Source of the DNA: Candidatus Peribacteria bacterium
GTDB taxonomy: Bacteria > Patescibacteriota > Gracilibacteria > UBA1369 > 2-02-FULL-48-14
Reading direction: 5' to 3'
DNA length: 64,000 bases
Assembly (NCBI GenBank): GCA_943357175.1
Contig: CALRGE010000003.1
Coordinates: forward strand, 1-64,000
The first letter of the stretch is position 1. Each line of letters opens with the position of its first letter. This document shows, piece after piece, positions 62,040 to 64,000 of the stretch. A program made the translations under genes and the position numbers. The notes under the pieces are model-generated. The model did not search any database. It had not been told where the DNA came from and was given only the letters and a program-made list of their open reading frames with translations.

Positions 62040-64000
62040 GAAAAGTTGGCAATATTATGGACTTATCAGAGTTTAATACTGATTTAATCAGATCTAAATC
62101 TCTCAAATTATATTTACCATAATATAAATCTTTCAAATCACCACCTAAAGCAATGAAGTTTTGAATTTGAAGGTAACCTCTAAAGTAAATTGCATCTTTT
62201 GTAAACACTCCAGATTGCGAAGTATCTTCCAATCCCCTTTTCACCTTGGAACATGTTCTAAATGCTTTTAATGGAGACATTCCCAGATCAAGACAATATT
62301 TTGCTGTTTGAGAGAAACTGTTATTCTCAGCAAATTTCACAATTAAAACTAACATTGCTGCTCTATAATTTTTATTCATGTCATGATTTAAAACATGTTC
62401 CTGATTCCAAATTGCCAAACCCTCTTGGGTTTCCAGGTAAAAACCAAAGCCTCTATTAAACATTCCAAAATTTTGTTTTTTTCCATTTTCAGCAGTAAGT
62501 ATATGAGTTTCAATTTCATGAGCAATAATCATTCTTAACCTATCTTCAGTAAAAGCAGAATGTTCTCGCACGAAAAGAGTACTTTCTTTCCCTGCGCTAC
62601 AATCTGCAATCATGTCTTTTTTCAATATAACTTGCCAATTTTTCAAATGATATTGTTGAAGGATTTCTGTCAATCTAGATACAATTTCATCATCTGTCAG
62701 GGTTTTACCAGTATCAGCAAAAGAATCTGGCATAGATTTAAGCTTTTGTTTTGCAGAATAAATAATTCCTTCGTCAGGTATGCCATAAAGTGCTGCACTC
62801 TTAGATGTAAAATTTTCAGTTGAAATACATTCAAGCATTTCAATTTTTTTATAAAATTCAGAAATTTTATTGATATATAATTTTCCAAGTGCAGAATCAT
62901 CACATTTATCTTCAATTTTTTTTAATTTTTCTTTTAAATGAAGCGGATCAAATTGAAGATCAGAATAAATAAACTGTGGATTATAATCATAATTATCTAA
63001 AAATTTCTCTCTTTCCTCTTCATAATTTCTTGGTCTTAGGTGATTAAGAAGCTTGGTTTGTCTATCAATAGATATAAGCGATTTATCTATTTCCAAATAA
63101 TTAGGTGAGTCATCTGCATCTAATGTTTTACTTATCTTTTCCAATCCAGTTAATTTTGCAATACCTGATCTACCTTTAGATGGATCAATTAAGAATCCTT
63201 GCAAATCACGCTTCCCAACAACTACTTCAAAAGGTTTCCCAGAAAGATCTTCAACTTGTGCAAGTGTTTGAATTCTTTGTTCTGCTAAGGAAAATTTAAT
63301 TTTAACATTTTTCAAACCAGCATCTAAACCTAAATCTTTGACTAAATCTCTATCAATTAAGGTTTTCTCTAAAAGTGGATTAATTGAAGCCCAAACAATC
63401 CTTTTTCCATCTTTATCAAGAATGGTAATTTTCTCTCTACTTCCAATAATTTCCTTACCACTAATTTTTTTTACTTCTTTTTCAACTTTATTACCAAACA
63501 TGTCCTGCGCAATTCTTACACCTTTCTCAGGGCTACCGACCTTAATTCCTTGAATTCTCTCCAATCGTTTTCTTAATGGTGCCAAATTCGCAATCTGCAC
63601 ACCTAATCCAGCCCTGGCATTGATTTCAAGCAATACAGGGCCAATATTTCTATCAATCGCTATATCAACAGCCATATAGCCTAAATTAGTTGCCATTTGT
63701 ACATTCGAAGAAATTCTTAATATTTGATCCCAATAAGGAATTTTTAATCCAGCAATTGGACCTGCACCCGGAACTTCATTTACAATCTTATTTTTATAAA
63801 CTGTATGAGTAGCAGTTCCATTTGATATATCAATACCAACACCAACTGCACCCAGATGTAAATTTGCCTTTCCATCAGATTCCTTTGTTGGCAGCCTAAG
63901 CATTGCCATTACAGGAATCAAATTATGAACAACCACTCTAATATCTGGTAGACCCTTATAAGCAAATTTTGAGATTCGATCATCACAAACAATTAACTGT
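62032..64000 (-). CDS. ATP-grasp ligase fused to QEGLA/DUF1704 metallopeptidase (5' end outside window)
   Basis: At least 655 residues are present. The frame stays open to the window edge, with LIVCDDRISKFAYKGLPD upstream of the first possible GTG start at 63936, so the N-terminus lies beyond 64000. The first part is the alpha-L-glutamate-ligase-like ATP-grasp: VMAMLRLPTKESDGKANLH, GAVGVGIDI, and VLLEINARAGLGVQIANL with metal ligands E and N. The C-terminal part (from about 300) is DUF1704: IIAHEIETHILTAENGKKQN contains HExxxH as in the MATCAP tubulin carboxypeptidases, followed by YLETQEGLAIWNQ, the QEGLA motif. A fusion of a peptide-bond ligase and a peptidase suggests it adds and removes amino acids on a peptide or protein. 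Overlaps the preceding gene by 8 bases. Confidence 0.8.
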   Translation of the reverse strand, partial: QLIVCDDRISKFAYKGLPDIRVVVHNLIPVMAMLRLPTKESDGKANLHLGAVGVGIDISNGTATHTVYKNKIVNEVPGAGPIAGLKIPYWDQILRISSNVQMATNLGYMAVDIAIDRNIGPVLLEINARAGLGVQIANLAPLRKRLERIQGIKVGSPEKGVRIAQDMFGNKVEKEVKKISGKEIIGSREKITILDKDGKRIVWASINPLLEKTLIDRDLVKDLGLDAGLKNVKIKFSLAEQRIQTLAQVEDLSGKPFEVVVGKRDLQGFLIDPSKGRSGIAKLTGLEKISKTLDADDSPNYLEIDKSLISIDRQTKLLNHLRPRNYEEEREKFLDNYDYNPQFIYSDLQFDPLHLKEKLKKIEDKCDDSALGKLYINKISEFYKKIEMLECISTENFTSKSAALYGIPDEGIIYSAKQKLKSMPDSFADTGKTLTDDEIVSRLTEILQQYHLKNWQVILKKDMIADCSAGKESTLFVREHSAFTEDRLRMIIAHEIETHILTAENGKKQNFGMFNRGFGFYLETQEGLAIWNQEHVLNHDMNKNYRAAMLVLIVKFAENNSFSQTAKYCLDLGMSPLKAFRTCSKVKRGLEDTSQSGVFTKDAIYFRGYLQIQNFIALGGDLKDLYYGKYNLRDLDLIKSVLNSDKSIILPTFLI

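Noticed and set aside
1-64000. UGA recoded as glycine (code 25) as in Gracilibacteria
   Set aside because: Several genes end naturally at TGA with the next gene coupled there (20531, 48200, 56427), and conserved proteins are complete without read-through.
1-64000. CRISPR arrays, insertion sequences, rRNA genes
   Set aside because: No regularly spaced repeats, transposase frames or rRNA-like stretches seen.

Overview
The window is a gene-dense, AT-rich piece of a bacterial chromosome. Intergenic gaps are mostly under 100 bases, convergent genes often overlap at their 3' ends, and many starts are coupled to the preceding stop. The gene content (compact housekeeping enzymes, no rRNA, lipoproteins, type-2 and type-4 glycosyltransferases, MurJ, a VirB2-like pilin, ATP-grasp/QEGLA and Elp3 genes) suggests a member of the Patescibacteria/Candidate Phyla Radiation, perhaps near Peregrinibacteria. 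This placement is inferred from content only. UGA is used as a stop, so the UGA=Gly code of Gracilibacteria/Absconditabacteria does not apply. Shine-Dalgarno sequences are scarce, and several good -35/-10 promoters lie so close to the ATG that transcripts would be leaderless or nearly so.

Layout. 1-1250: a repeat-bearing leader and a gene whose 3' end has the hallmarks of a diversity-generating retroelement (DGR) variable region. 1261-4700: purine operon purC-purE-purB plus dcd. 4682-9245 (minus): an unfamiliar three-gene operon of aminotransferase, glutamate-cysteine-ligase-like enzyme and M20 peptidase. 9420-15658: ileS, a YvlD-like membrane protein, secG, a family-5 solute-binding protein, rplI and ruvX. 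15637-17779 (minus): ribE-ribH-pgk. 17862-21843: ssb, then glycosyltransferase, solute-binding lipoprotein and O-antigen-ligase-like polymerase. 21827-26468: fmt, rbfA, lepB, gatB and small membrane proteins. 26449-29511: a WecG/TagA glycosyltransferase and a Trm9-like methyltransferase, divergent from elp3. 29498-34004: a 1247-residue orphan and a possible nuclease. 34100-37355: tyrS-recG. 37415-41408: rluD-like, then dsbA-like-obgE-pth-rplU (minus). 41479-41565: tRNA-Leu(CAA). 41584-47696: a CuA-type cupredoxin lipoprotein, yqeY, uvrC with an insertion, a nucleotidyltransferase, der and yggS. 47706-53081: pilin-like protein, AI-2E transporter, two GT4 glycosyltransferases with a Wzz-like protein, and an RsbW/SpoIIAA-like switch. 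53257-58145: rpsB, a membrane protein, tsf, ribBA, ribD and a CAP-domain protein. 58096-62039: murJ and a nucleotide-translocase-like protein with HEAT-like repeats. 62032-64000: an ATP-grasp/QEGLA metallopeptidase fusion running off the end of the window.

How it fits together. The riboflavin pathway (RibBA, RibD, RibE, RibH) is complete apart from the phosphatase, but split between two loci. The late purine steps are present with a class II (CO2-using) PurE. The translation set is broad (IleRS, TyrRS, GatB, Fmt, RbfA, L9, L21, S2, EF-Ts, Pth, Obg, Der). The most notable accessory signals are the probable DGR target at the left edge, the Elp3/Trm9-like wobble-uridine pair, the ATP-grasp/MATCAP-like fusion, the aminotransferase/ligase/peptidase cassette, and a free-standing CuA lipoprotein.
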